From Paenibacillus senegalensis JC66 (lineage in GTDB: Bacteria > Bacillota > Bacilli > Paenibacillales > NBRC-103111): 62,992 nt of DNA. The stretch covers positions 507,958 to 570,949 of the forward strand of contig NZ_HE610958.1 in assembly GCF_000285515.1 (NCBI RefSeq), in the 5' to 3' direction. The notes below the pieces were generated by a model. The model ran no database searches, was not told the DNA's origin, and worked only from the letters and a program-made list of their open reading frames with translations. Shown one piece after another: positions 1 through 8,193 of this stretch; position 1 is the first letter of the stretch, and each line of letters begins with the position of its first letter. The position numbers and the translations under genes are program-made.

Positions 1-245
1 CCCCCCAAAGTGAAGAACAGCTGCGAAGCTTATTCAAGTACTTTCGGGGTGCCCCCAGCACAGGATGTCCTGCACTGAAAGCAATATATCCGTAAGAGCG
101 ATTAGCTCATATCAATCAACGTTTCGCACACGGTCCTTAGACCGCTGCACTGGCTTTATTACTCACTCATTGTTCAGTTTTCAAAGGGCTGTTGCATTTG
201 CTGTCGCTGTGTGTCAAAGCTTGTCAGCTCAAAAGCGACTTTTAT
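1..245 (-). other. Leader-like region of an rRNA operon (left edge)
   Basis: I see no convincing protein gene. Read on the minus strand, 163-187 contains TTTGAAAACTGAAC followed by AATGAGTGAG, the boxA-like sequence that precedes 16S rRNA in many Firmicutes, and it lies downstream of a strong promoter at 246-274. Small inverted repeats follow (GGTC-N4-GACC at 132-143; CAGGA/TCCTG at 61-72). The 16S gene itself would lie beyond the left edge, so this is an inference from leader features only. A 73-codon open frame on the plus strand looks like a by-product of this region. Confidence 0.5.
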
Positions 246-274
246 ATAGTAGCACGATCTTCTTATCTTTGCAA
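246..274 (-). promoter_or_regulatory. Sigma-A promoter, probable rRNA operon promoter
   Basis: On the minus strand TTGCAA (269-274) and TACTAT (246-251) are separated by exactly 17 bp, a good housekeeping promoter. It points into the rRNA-leader-like region at the left edge and lies just past the terminator of the purine permease gene. Confidence 0.55.
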
Positions 275-330
275 CGGGGACTTTAATTTTCATCTATTCC
301 AATTTTTCAGTCAATTATCTCATTTAGAAT

Positions 331-376
331 AAAAGGACTCTTTATCGAAGAAACAATTCTCCTAAAAGAGTCCTTT
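331..376 (-). terminator. Rho-independent terminator after the purine permease gene
   Basis: A 13-bp perfect stem, AAAAGGACTCTTT (331-343) with AAAGAGTCCTTTT (364-376), lies 17 bp past the permease stop codon. The A/T-rich arms provide a T run in either direction. Confidence 0.8.
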
Positions 377-392
377 TCACACACAGAAACCG

Positions 393-1781
393 TTATTCTC
401 CGCCCAGCAAAGCATAACGAAGGATGATCAGCACTGCTAAAATCCACATCAGCCAATGAATCTTATGCTCCTTGTTCCCCATCAATTGAGCCACTAGAGC
501 AAGCAAGACAAAGGCTACGATACCAAAAGAAATACCATTGGCGATACTGTAGGTCAGGGGCATCAAAACAATTGTCAAGAATGCCGGAATGGCAACGACC
601 ATGTCATGGAAGTCAATTTCCCTGATCGACTGGATCATCAGCAGACCAACAATAATTAATGCCGCAGCTGTTGCCGATCCCGGGATTAGTGCGATAACCG
701 GGGCCAGGAACAAGGCGAGCAAGAAGCACACGCCGGTGGCGATAGCTGTCAGTCCGGTACGTCCTCCCATGGCAATCCCCGAAGAGCTCTCAACAAATGC
801 GGTTGTCGTACTTGTTCCAAGCATCGCTCCGCCGCTTACTGCAAAAGCATCAACCAGCATTGCTTTCCCTACGCGCTTACGTCCCTGCTCTTTATCCTTC
901 ATCAAGCCCGCCCGGTTTGCCGTACCTACCAGCGTACCGAACGTATCAAACATTTCCACGAACGTAAAGGTCAAAATAACGGATACGATACCTACATTCA
1001 AAATCCCCGCAAAGTCAAAGGCTCCAAACTCCAAAGCAGTAAAATCAGGAATCCAGGGAGTTTGACTGCTGCTGATATTCGTCAGATCCACATGACCCAT
1101 CAGGATAGCGACTAAAGTCGTTCCCAGGATCCCGTATAAAATGGAGCCCTTGACCTTCATCACCATAAGCAGGGAGATCAGGAAGAGACCAACCAGCACC
1201 AGTTGAACATCAGGATTGTGCAAACTTCCCATCTGAATGACGGATTCAAAGCTGAGGAGAGGAGTAAACGTACCTGCAGGCACGTCCCCTACTGTTTCAA
1301 CAGCAATGGACATCAAACCGCTGTTCTTCAATCCGACTATCGTAATAAACAGCCCTATCCCGACTGTAATGGCGTGTTTTAAACTGTCAGGCACAGCCAC
1401 CAGCAGCATCTGACGGACTCTGGTAATCGTGAGCAAAATAAAAATAATCCCTGAAATAAAGACGGCTGTCAAAGCCATTTGCCAGGTAATCGTTCCATTC
1501 GATGAAATGATAACAGTGGCGAAATAAGCATTGAGCCCCATCCCTGGCGCTAATGCCACCGGGAAGTTAACGAAGAACCCCATTGCAATGGTAAAAATAC
1601 CTGCGGCAAGCGCTGTTGCAAGAAATACCGGATACCATTCCATCCCGGTTTTCCCGAACGCGGTCAGCACGTCTGGGTTAACGGCCAGAATGTACGCCAT
1701 GGTCATAAAGGTCGTAATTCCCGCCAAAATTTCCGTTCTTACGTTTGTCCCGTTTTGTTTGAGTTTAAAAAAACGATCCAT
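393..1781 (-). CDS. pbuG: NCS2-family guanine/hypoxanthine permease
   Basis: A 462-residue polytopic membrane protein of the NCS2 (AzgA/PbuG/PbuO) nucleobase transporter family, importing guanine or hypoxanthine with protons. Seen: at least twelve hydrophobic stretches, the GMGLNAYF motif near residue 85 and the TSTTTAFVESSSG motif in the second half, both typical of the family. The open frame runs 49 codons further upstream, but ATG at 1781 is chosen because GGGAGGAG lies just before it and the upstream part contains the riboswitch and its terminator hairpin. Control by guanine riboswitch (1911-1980) and PurR-like boxes (2031-2064) supports a purine substrate. PbuG and PbuO cannot be told apart here, so the symbol is approximate. 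Confidence 0.9.
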   Translation of the reverse strand: MDRFFKLKQNGTNVRTEILAGITTFMTMAYILAVNPDVLTAFGKTGMEWYPVFLATALAAGIFTIAMGFFVNFPVALAPGMGLNAYFATVIISSNGTITWQMALTAVFISGIIFILLTITRVRQMLLVAVPDSLKHAITVGIGLFITIVGLKNSGLMSIAVETVGDVPAGTFTPLLSFESVIQMGSLHNPDVQLVLVGLFLISLLMVMKVKGSILYGILGTTLVAILMGHVDLTNISSSQTPWIPDFTALEFGAFDFAGILNVGIVSVILTFTFVEMFDTFGTLVGTANRAGLMKDKEQGRKRVGKAMLVDAFAVSGGAMLGTSTTTAFVESSSGIAMGGRTGLTAIATGVCFLLALFLAPVIALIPGSATAAALIIVGLLMIQSIREIDFHDMVVAIPAFLTIVLMPLTYSIANGISFGIVAFVLLALVAQLMGNKEHKIHWLMWILAVLIILRYALLGGE

Positions 1782-1817
1782 GCATGCTACTCCTCCCAAA
1801 ATGTGGTTAGAACAACA

Positions 1818-1854
1818 AAAAAGCTTAAGGCATCGCGACCTCAAGCTTTTCAAA
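1818..1854 (-). terminator. Intrinsic terminator of the guanine riboswitch
   Basis: On the minus strand AAAGCTTGAGG pairs with CCTTAAGCTTT around an 8-nt loop and runs into a T tract, between the aptamer and the permease ribosome binding site. This is the expected OFF structure: ligand-bound aptamer lets the terminator form. Confidence 0.8.
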
Positions 1855-1910
1855 AGAAGACGGGCAAAGCGAAGGCAGAGCTGCTTGTCTACCTTTACAA
1901 TACCAATCTT

Positions 1911-1980
1911 TTTTCGTAGCCAGATCATTTACGGTGACCTCGTAGAAACTCCCGAGCCAATTCCCGGGATTATACGAAAA
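1911..1980 (-). promoter_or_regulatory. Guanine riboswitch (purine aptamer)
   Basis: The minus strand matches the purine aptamer in order: P1 TTTTCGTA / TACGAAAA, the TATAAT junction, P2 CCCGGGA / TCGGGAG with loop ATTGGC, the GTTTCTAC junction, P3 with loop CCGTAAA, and a closing junction GGCTAC. The specificity base in J3/1 is C, which indicates guanine/hypoxanthine rather than adenine. It lies in the leader of the NCS2 permease, just before an intrinsic terminator. Confidence 0.93.
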
Positions 1981-1997
1981 CTGTTATTCTCCCCCTC

Positions 1998-2026
1998 ATT
2001 TTAGGAGGACGTTTCCGTTCTGTCAA
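1998..2026 (-). promoter_or_regulatory. Sigma-A promoter of the purine permease
   Basis: TTGACA (2021-2026) and TAAAAT (1998-2003) on the minus strand with a 17-bp spacer. Transcription would start about 10 bp before the aptamer. Confidence 0.8.
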
Positions 2027-2030
2027 CTGT

Positions 2031-2064
2031 AAACACGAACATTTTTTTCAGAGTGTTCGTTTAC
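2031..2064 (-). promoter_or_regulatory. PurR-box pair upstream of the purine permease promoter
   Basis: Two inverted half-sites, CGAAC (2055-2059 on the minus strand) and GTTCG (2036-2040), are separated so that CGAA and TTCG lie 16 bp apart, the spacing known for Bacillus PurR boxes (consensus AWWWCCGAACWWT). The flanks are A/T rich as in the consensus, but the base before CGAAC is A instead of C. The pair lies directly upstream of the -35 element. PurR control is inferred. Confidence 0.55.
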
Positions 2065-2150
2065 GTTCGGATAGCTACAGATTTTTCCATAAAGAACAGG
2101 GTATCCTCGTTTAAAAAACTATCGCGTCAACTTGTTCAAGGTATGCTTTC

Positions 2151-4163
2151 TTAAGGTGTGCTTTCGCTGCCAAAGCCAATATACTGATCGTAGGCATCGA
2201 AAATATGACGGGCAATCGGAGCTGCTCCATAGGCGCCAAACCCTCCCTCTGGAACTACAACAGCTACAGCCAACTGAGGATTTTCTGCTGGCGCATATCC
2301 TATAAAAATAGCATTTTCCACGGTCTTTCCTGCCACCTGTGACTCGGATGTGCCTGTCTTCCGGTTAAACGAATAAGTAACACCCTCGAAACCGCCCACC
2401 TGACTTTTCATCCCATCTCTCAGAACTTTCCAGTAAGCATCCGGGAATGTCTCCTCATTCAACAGCTCCGGCTCAATTTCTTTGATCAGCTCGCCCTCGT
2501 AAGTGGTAATCCGGTCGACGAAGAGCGGTTTATACCGTTTGCCTTCATTAGCAAGCATGGCGGCATATTGCGCAAGCTGTAAGGTGGTATAGCGAGCCTC
2601 CTGGCCAAAAGAGCCATTAATTAACGGGAATTGTGCTTGCAGCCGCTCAGCGGTATCGTAGTAAAAATAATCACCGGATAATTCACCGGGCAGGCCGCTT
2701 TCCGTACTTACACCCAGTCCAAATCTGACCATATAAGAATGCCATACATCCAGCGGATTGGGCACCTTGGTATAGAGTTGATTTCCCACCATTTCCGCCA
2801 TAAAAGTGTTAGAGGATACTTCAATCGCTCTAGCCGGGGTTATCCATCCAAAAGCTTTGCGATCTGAATTAGGAACCCGGGCGTTGTTATCTCGCCCGTA
2901 ATAATAAATTCCCTCATCATAATAACGCGTAGTAGGAGTGATCAATTGCTCGTTAAGGCCTACGAGGACGGTTAGCGGCTTTATTGTTGAACCTAAAGGA
3001 ACCAAGGAAGTCGGATGACGGCCAATCTGGTCCTCAGGTACGTCCGCATATCTTTCCCTGATCGTTCCATTCGTATACTGGTACTGAATTTCCTTCAGCT
3101 TATTCTCTAAGATCGTCCCCATCCAGACATTCGGGTCATAGTCAGGCATGCTGGCCATGGCGACCACTTTGCCCGTATTCACCTCCATGGCAACGGCATA
3201 CCCGGAACGGGCATTGCTTCCGCGCGCATAAGTACGGTTCAGCGGATTCGTATTGAGCATCTTAATATGCTCTGTAATCGCCCTTTGTGCTGCAAGCTGA
3301 ACTTCATTATGCAGAGAGAGATATAGATTGTTGCCTTTTACCGGGGGGGTAATTTGAACTTCACCGACAATCTGACTGGTTCCGTTGACCGGATAGGTTT
3401 TACTCCCATTCTTTCCCCGCAATTCATCCTGATAGAGAAACTCCAGCCCGTCCAATCCTACGTATTCATCATTTAAATAGTCGGACTGCTCTTCCTTGTA
3501 TTTATTCAGATAGGAGGCTTCCATGTTCATCGCTGTAGAATACGGACGCAGGTAACCGACCAGCTGCACGGCAATTCTCCGTTCATCGTACACGCGTGTG
3601 CTTTCTTCTGCCACCTCCAAACCGGGAAGCTCGTCCCGATGCTCGCTGAGATAGGCGATTTCCTCTTTGGTCAGATTAGATTTGATGCGTCTCGGCCAAT
3701 ATAAATATGCCGGCGCTTTCGTCTCCTCACCATGGATATCATACCCGACATCCATCCTCAGCAAAATTTCCTCAGCATTCAACGGCGGCTGCCTAGGGTC
3801 TCCCAGCTCGGCAAAAATAGTCTCCAGGCGGTAAGCGAGCGCAATCGTATCCTCCTGCTTATGCCCAGGCTCCAACCGATAAGAAACCGATTGTGTCGAG
3901 GTCGTGGAAGCAATGGGAGACTGCTCGCGATCATATATATTGCCGCGAATAGGTGAAATAGTGATGTCCCGGTTCAGACTGTTTTTTTCTACTATTGCCA
4001 AGTCCGGCCCTTCGACAAACTGCAGGATAGCTAAACGTACCACAAGCACGGAAAACAATAAAAAGGTAGCGAAAAAGTAAACGTTTAATCGGAGCGAAAG
4101 CTTCTTCTTGCGATTCTCTTCTTGCTGCTCATAGTTCGTTAATTCATCAAATTCTGAGTTCAT
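2151..4163 (-). CDS. Class B penicillin-binding protein (peptidoglycan D,D-transpeptidase, PBP2 type)
   Basis: A 670-residue membrane-anchored transpeptidase that cross-links peptidoglycan outside the cell. Seen: a charged cytoplasmic N-terminus, one membrane segment at about residues 27-50, the dimerisation domain beginning at RDITISPIRGNIYDR (65-79), and a transpeptidase domain with active-site S392-T-I-K395, S450-S-N452 and K602-T-G604. There is no glycosyltransferase domain. The length fits the elongation-type PbpA/PbpH group of Bacillus rather than the PASTA-containing division PBP, since the C-terminus ends soon after KTG. ATG at 4163 is a reasonable start. The gene stands alone and no clear terminator follows it. 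Confidence 0.9.
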   Translation of the reverse strand: MNSEFDELTNYEQQEENRKKKLSLRLNVYFFATFLLFSVLVVRLAILQFVEGPDLAIVEKNSLNRDITISPIRGNIYDREQSPIASTTSTQSVSYRLEPGHKQEDTIALAYRLETIFAELGDPRQPPLNAEEILLRMDVGYDIHGEETKAPAYLYWPRRIKSNLTKEEIAYLSEHRDELPGLEVAEESTRVYDERRIAVQLVGYLRPYSTAMNMEASYLNKYKEEQSDYLNDEYVGLDGLEFLYQDELRGKNGSKTYPVNGTSQIVGEVQITPPVKGNNLYLSLHNEVQLAAQRAITEHIKMLNTNPLNRTYARGSNARSGYAVAMEVNTGKVVAMASMPDYDPNVWMGTILENKLKEIQYQYTNGTIRERYADVPEDQIGRHPTSLVPLGSTIKPLTVLVGLNEQLITPTTRYYDEGIYYYGRDNNARVPNSDRKAFGWITPARAIEVSSNTFMAEMVGNQLYTKVPNPLDVWHSYMVRFGLGVSTESGLPGELSGDYFYYDTAERLQAQFPLINGSFGQEARYTTLQLAQYAAMLANEGKRYKPLFVDRITTYEGELIKEIEPELLNEETFPDAYWKVLRDGMKSQVGGFEGVTYSFNRKTGTSESQVAGKTVENAIFIGYAPAENPQLAVAVVVPEGGFGAYGAAPIARHIFDAYDQYIGFGSESTP

Positions 4164-4410
4164 GACAAGCGAATTTTCCTTTCCCTGGACATTCCTTCTT
4201 TGTTCATTTTAACCAAAGTGCCGGGAAATCTACCAGGAAATTGACGATCTGTAACGGAAATGTAATGAATGAAATCAGAAAAATACCAGTTGGACTTCCC
4301 TATTGTCCGATTGTCAGCTGGTTAAAAAGAGCATAGAGCTGGTTACTTCGATTTCCACTCCGGGCTGACTTCCGCGTGGGAGTACTGGCACGCTAACGCT
4401 TGTGAGCCGC

Positions 4411-4458
4411 CTTATTCCGATATAATTTCCTTATTTCTGGGAATTATATCGGAATAAG
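4411..4458. repeat. 17-bp perfect inverted repeat in an intergenic gap
   Basis: CTTATTCCGATATAATT (4411-4427) is repeated inverted as AATTATATCGGAATAAG (4442-4458) around a short loop. There is no T run on either side, so it is not a typical terminator. The gap 4164-4677 otherwise holds only scattered short echoes such as ACGCTAACGC and GCGTTAGCGC; I see no gene in it. The element could be a mobile palindromic repeat or an operator. Confidence 0.7.
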
Positions 4459-4677
4459 ATCCTTGATAAGCGTTACATTTTCAGAGCGTCTTTTTTGGAC
4501 CAAATAAGAACCAGGGCAGGCGTTAGCGCTATCCCGCTGTCACCCCTATCAGGTCGGCGACTTTCCCTCATGCTGAAGTGTTTCCCACTTGAGGACTTCG
4601 CGGTACGATTCTTCACACAAACCTCTTACTGCTTTTAAACCGCAGCCGCTAATCAAAAGTCTTATTCCAAATCAAAA

Positions 4678-5142
4678 TTAATCCGAATGATCAATTGGAG
4701 TAACTTCGCTTCTTACCCGCTCTCTCCATTTTAATATGTTGGAAATCGCCTGTTCCTCGCCCCCCAAATAGATGTCCTCAATAGTCATCGACCACTGTTT
4801 AAGACTCCGTTTGCGGAGTTCATTCGGAGTAGAATTAGCTATTTTGCCTACATGCGATACTAGCTCCCGATTTTTCTTGAGTATATAAGGTGTGTCCCAA
4901 TCATTATCATAAGCTTCAGTAAATAAACGAACCAAAAGCTGGTACCCTTCGTGTGTAAAATTAGAAGGATGCTGGATCATATAACAAGAGACCAGCCAAA
5001 AATGAAGAGCGTACAACTCCGGGTTATTATGTTCCCAAGTAAGGGGAAATCCAAACAAATCATAGCAGGAAAATCCATCGACTCCCCTGGCGCCACACTC
5101 CGTGCACCTTCCAGACTCCATTACCGTACTATTGTCTACCAT
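4678..5142 (-). CDS. DUF5946-family protein of unknown function
   Basis: A soluble protein of about 154 residues. The front carries C-x2-C (CTECGARG) and a later C, followed by a conserved LHFWLVSCYMIQHPS segment and a helical C-terminus with KQWSMTIEDI. This arrangement matches my memory of the DUF5946 family, whose function is not known; the cysteines could bind zinc. ATG at 5142 is chosen, 27 codons inside the open frame, because GGAGG lies 7 nt before it. The upstream end abuts the truncated deacetylase on the opposite strand, which suggests that this gene replaced the front of that gene. Confidence 0.65.
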   Translation of the reverse strand: MVDNSTVMESGRCTECGARGVDGFSCYDLFGFPLTWEHNNPELYALHFWLVSCYMIQHPSNFTHEGYQLLVRLFTEAYDNDWDTPYILKKNRELVSHVGKIANSTPNELRKRSLKQWSMTIEDIYLGGEEQAISNILKWRERVRSEVTPIDHSD

Positions 5143-5218
5143 TTGATTTACCTCCGTCGTGCAAAAAATGAAAGCTGCAGATATGTCCCAACAGAATACC
5201 CTATCCCCCTGCGTTAGT

Positions 5219-5653
5219 GTCAATACTAATCAGATAAGCGGGCCCATGCGGATATATCCTCATCCTAATGATACAGAGCTATGTAACAGTGAAGTCACCC
5301 GGACCGAAGATGTTTTGAATGGCATTATCGGCTACCGGACCAAATTATTCAAACCACCGTATGGTTTTTTGTACAATGAATTGGTTGGAAGGCTGGCGGA
5401 GATGCAATACTTAGTCATCGACTGGTCTTTCGATTCTCTGGATTGGCAGGAAGAAGCCCCTGAAATCATCACCACAAGAGTGCTGGAGACCGTTCAGCCA
5501 GGAGGAATCATTCTCATGCATGATGGTGCGGATCGGGATGGAAACCGAACGCCGACTATCGAAGCCCTGCGTCAAATTATTCCAGAGCTGCAGCGCCAAG
5601 GCTATCAGTTTGTTACCGTACCCGAGCTTTTGAATGTTCCTTTTGTGAAGTAA
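5219..5653 (+). pseudogene. Truncated polysaccharide deacetylase (NodB domain, C-terminal part)
   Basis: The frame encodes only the rear half of a NodB-type polysaccharide deacetylase. Seen: a degraded equivalent of GNHTYSHPN at about 5243-5269 (reads GPMRIYPHPND), the FKPPYG motif, the DWSFDSLDW strand and the catalytic-region ILMHDGA, then the usual QGYQFVTVPELL ending. The TFDDGP motif and most of the zinc-binding HxxxH are missing, so it cannot be an active deacetylase. The coding frame opens at 5159 but homology begins only around 5243, and no ribosome binding site fits. The break lies about 100 bp from the start of the DUF5946 gene. Confidence 0.75.
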
Positions 5654-5721
5654 CGGAAGTTGGTGTTCGCGTTTGAAGTTCATGTATAGAGGGGCATGCG
5701 TTTTAATCGGGAGAAAAATTT

Positions 5722-5749
5722 AGAGCCACCTGCGGGTGGCTCTTTCTTT
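5722..5749. terminator. Bidirectional intrinsic terminator
   Basis: AGAGCCACC and GGTGGCTCT form a GC-rich stem around a short loop. On the plus strand it is followed by TTCTTTG and on the minus strand by AAATTTTTC. It lies right at the end of the small membrane-protein gene and after the deacetylase fragment. Confidence 0.75.
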
Positions 5750-5751
5750 GC

Positions 5752-6207
5752 TTATAAAACTCTGCCTTCTTTCTTGACTTTTTCATCCATTCCTGAGCCC
5801 ATAGCTAACCCTATACCCATTCCAATCGGTAATCCTAATGCAATGTTATCAAAAAGGAGCATGCCAAATAGTAAACCAAAGCTAACTCCAAAAGCCATAT
5901 ACATGCCAATATAGTAGCCCTTCGGCACCAGATTATGCCGCTCCTTTAGATGGGAGGTGAGGTGGTTTATTAGCTGTGTGTGCTCCTTAACGTCATGTTT
6001 GGTAAGCTGATCTCCCCTGCCGGCAAGTTGTGCAATATGCTCCTCCAGTTGGATAAAGAACTGATTACATTCCTTACACTCAGATGAAAAGGAATCCAGT
6101 CTGTGAATTATTCTCGCAGTTTGCTCCAACGCAAGCTTTTTAGCCCCTTTCGTATTGGCAAGCTCTTCGATTATAGCCTGAAGTCTATCCACCCTCTGTG
6201 CTTCCAT
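5752..6207 (-). CDS. Small membrane protein of unknown function
   Basis: A protein of about 151 residues that I do not recognise by name. The first two thirds are helical and charged with C-x2-C (SECKECNQFF) near residue 48. The last third holds two hydrophobic, glycine-rich segments (YYIGMYMAFGVSFGLLFGML and NIALGLPIGMGIGLAMGSGM), so it is probably anchored by a C-terminal hairpin. The open frame has a TTG six codons upstream, but ATG at 6207 is preceded by GGAG at 8 nt and is preferred. It lies between terminators and is probably transcribed alone. Confidence 0.7.
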   Translation of the reverse strand: MEAQRVDRLQAIIEELANTKGAKKLALEQTARIIHRLDSFSSECKECNQFFIQLEEHIAQLAGRGDQLTKHDVKEHTQLINHLTSHLKERHNLVPKGYYIGMYMAFGVSFGLLFGMLLFDNIALGLPIGMGIGLAMGSGMDEKVKKEGRVL

Positions 6208-6278
6208 TGTATCAGCTCCGTCCAATGAGTTCTTATTATGACATACGCATTATATGGGCGTTCGGTTCAAAAAAATAA

Positions 6279-6312
6279 GAAGGGCATCACCTTTTATCAG
6301 TGATACCCTTTT
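6279..6312 (-). terminator. Intrinsic terminator after guaA
   Basis: On the minus strand AAGGGTATCAC pairs with GTGATGCCCTT around TGATAAAAG and is followed after four bases by a run of seven T. It lies 40 bp past the guaA stop. Confidence 0.8.
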
Positions 6313-6351
6313 ATGACCCAAAAGACTCAGTCTTTTACATTAATTATCTTG

Positions 6352-7890
6352 CTACTCCCACTCAATCGTGGCTGGCGGCTTGGAAGTAATGTCATACACA
6401 ACCCGGTTAACATTATCAACCTCATTGACAATCCGGTTCGAAATTCTTTCCAGTACTTCAAAAGGAATTCGTGCCCAGTCTGCGGTCATGCCGTCAATGG
6501 AGGTAACTGCCCGCAGTCCAACGGTATAGGAATAGGTCCGAGCATCTCCCATAACGCCCACGCTCTTCATGTTAGGAAGGGCAGTGAAGTACTGCCAGAT
6601 TTCTCTTTCCAGACCTGCTCTTGCGATCTCCTCATGAAGAATCGCATCCGATTCACGCACAATATGCAGCTTGTCCTCGGTTACCTCACCCAGGACACGG
6701 ATCGCCAACCCCGGACCAGGGAACGGCTGACGCCATACAATAACTGGGGGCAGCCCGCACTCTTCCCCAACCTTGCGCACTTCATCCTTGAACAGAGCTT
6801 TCAAAGGCTCGACCAGCTTAAACTTCATGTCCTCCGGCAATCCGCCCACATTATGGTGCGATTTGATCGTTTGCGCGGTTGCCGTTCCGCTCTCTACAAT
6901 ATCGGTGTACAGGGTGCCTTGGGCCAAAAATTCGAAATCATCGAATTTAGCCGATTCCTCTTCAAACACGCGAATGAATTCATTCCCGATCAGCTTTCTT
7001 TTCAGCTCAGGATCTTCCACTCCAGCCAGCTTGCCGAGAAAACGGTCTTTAGCGTCTATTTTCACAACCTTCATATCGAACTTCCCGGCGAAGGTCTCCA
7101 TTACGCTTTCAGCCTCTCCTTTGCGCAGCAACCCGTGATCGATGAACATACAAGTTAACTGATCGCCGATCGCCTTATGGATAAGCATGGCAACTACAGA
7201 AGAATCTACCCCTCCGCTCAAAGCGCATAATACTTTTCCGTTTCCTACCTGTTTGCGGATATCGTTAATCGCGTCATCGATGAATGTTTCCATGCTCCAG
7301 CTTCCTTCACACTGGCACACGTTATACAGGAAATTGTGAATCATCTCGTTTCCATAAATGGAGTGGCGTACCTCAGGATGGAACTGTACTGCGTACATCT
7401 TCGCTTCCGGACAGCTCATCGCAGCTACCGGGGCATGCTCCGTAGAAGCCTCGATAATAAACTTGTCCGGCAGCTCGATAACCATGTCTCCGTGGCTCAT
7501 CCAGACCGTCTGCTTCTTCTCCAAACCAAGCATCAGCGCGCTGTCTTGTCTGAACTCAACGTCCGCCTTGCCATATTCACGCTTTTCCGCCCGTTGAACC
7601 TTGCCGCCGAGCTGATGCGCCATCAGCTGCATTCCGTAGCAAATTCCCAGCATCGGAAGCCCGAGCTCATAAATAGCCGGATCCACATGAGGGGCGTTTT
7701 CTTCGTATACACTGGACGGCCCCCCGGAAAACACAATTCCCTTCGGCTGCAGCTCTTTAATTTTTTCCACCGGGGTGTTATAAGGAAGAAGCTCGCTATA
7801 CACGCCCAGATCCCGGATTCTCCTGGCAATCAGTTGATTGTATTGTCCGCCAAAATCAAGCACGACTATCATTTCGTTTGGTTTATTCAT
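6352..7890 (-). CDS. guaA: GMP synthase (glutamine-hydrolysing)
   Basis: A 512-residue cytoplasmic enzyme converting XMP, ATP and glutamine into GMP, the last step of guanine nucleotide synthesis. Seen in order: a class I glutamine amidotransferase domain with catalytic C84 (GICYGMQ), H171 and E173 (QFHPEV); the ATP-pyrophosphatase P-loop SGGVDSS at 225-231; and the C-terminal dimerisation domain ending in the family signature KPPATIEWE. The length is normal. ATG at 7890 is preceded by AGGGCAGG. It has its own promoter (7965-7994), and no purine riboswitch is visible in its short leader. Confidence 0.98.
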   Translation of the reverse strand: MNKPNEMIVVLDFGGQYNQLIARRIRDLGVYSELLPYNTPVEKIKELQPKGIVFSGGPSSVYEENAPHVDPAIYELGLPMLGICYGMQLMAHQLGGKVQRAEKREYGKADVEFRQDSALMLGLEKKQTVWMSHGDMVIELPDKFIIEASTEHAPVAAMSCPEAKMYAVQFHPEVRHSIYGNEMIHNFLYNVCQCEGSWSMETFIDDAINDIRKQVGNGKVLCALSGGVDSSVVAMLIHKAIGDQLTCMFIDHGLLRKGEAESVMETFAGKFDMKVVKIDAKDRFLGKLAGVEDPELKRKLIGNEFIRVFEEESAKFDDFEFLAQGTLYTDIVESGTATAQTIKSHHNVGGLPEDMKFKLVEPLKALFKDEVRKVGEECGLPPVIVWRQPFPGPGLAIRVLGEVTEDKLHIVRESDAILHEEIARAGLEREIWQYFTALPNMKSVGVMGDARTYSYTVGLRAVTSIDGMTADWARIPFEVLERISNRIVNEVDNVNRVVYDITSKPPATIEWE

Positions 7891-7964
7891 CGGTACCTGC
7901 CCTTTTTATCGTATTAGCGGGCCCGGTTATGGAAGGCCAATCCCGCTCTTCATTAATGAAGATT

Positions 7965-7994
7965 ATTATATAGGAGTGGCGAGAGAGGCGTCAA
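7965..7994 (-). promoter_or_regulatory. Sigma-A promoter of guaA
   Basis: TTGACG (7989-7994) and TATAAT (7965-7970) on the minus strand with an 18-bp spacer, about 75 bp before the guaA start. Confidence 0.7.
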
Positions 7995-8041
7995 GAAAAG
8001 CAAAACAGTCCTGCCAATGGAACAGGACTGTTCAGGCGTAT

Positions 8042-8193
8042 TGCCCATCACAGGCACATTGCCGACCGACCGCCTACTGCGATCACAAGTATTCTGCCCA
8101 TTGCTCGCCTACTGTCCATCGCACGCATACCGCCGATCGCACGCGCACCGCCCATCGCACGCGCACCGCCGATCGCAGGCATACTGCCCCTAC
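8042..8193. repeat. Degenerate 18-bp tandem repeat, about nine copies
   Basis: The sequence divides into consecutive units of 17-18 bp with consensus like YGCCSATCGCACGCRYAC; neighbouring clear copies include CGCCGATCGCACGCGCAC and CGCCCATCGCACGCGCAC. The array begins at the stop codon of the transglutaminase gene and ends shortly before the guaA promoter. It is non-coding in the direction of both genes. Confidence 0.85.

Noticed and set aside
65-286. A 73-codon open frame at the left edge
   Set aside because: It runs against the rRNA-leader-like sequence and contains its boxA-like motif and promoter on the other strand.
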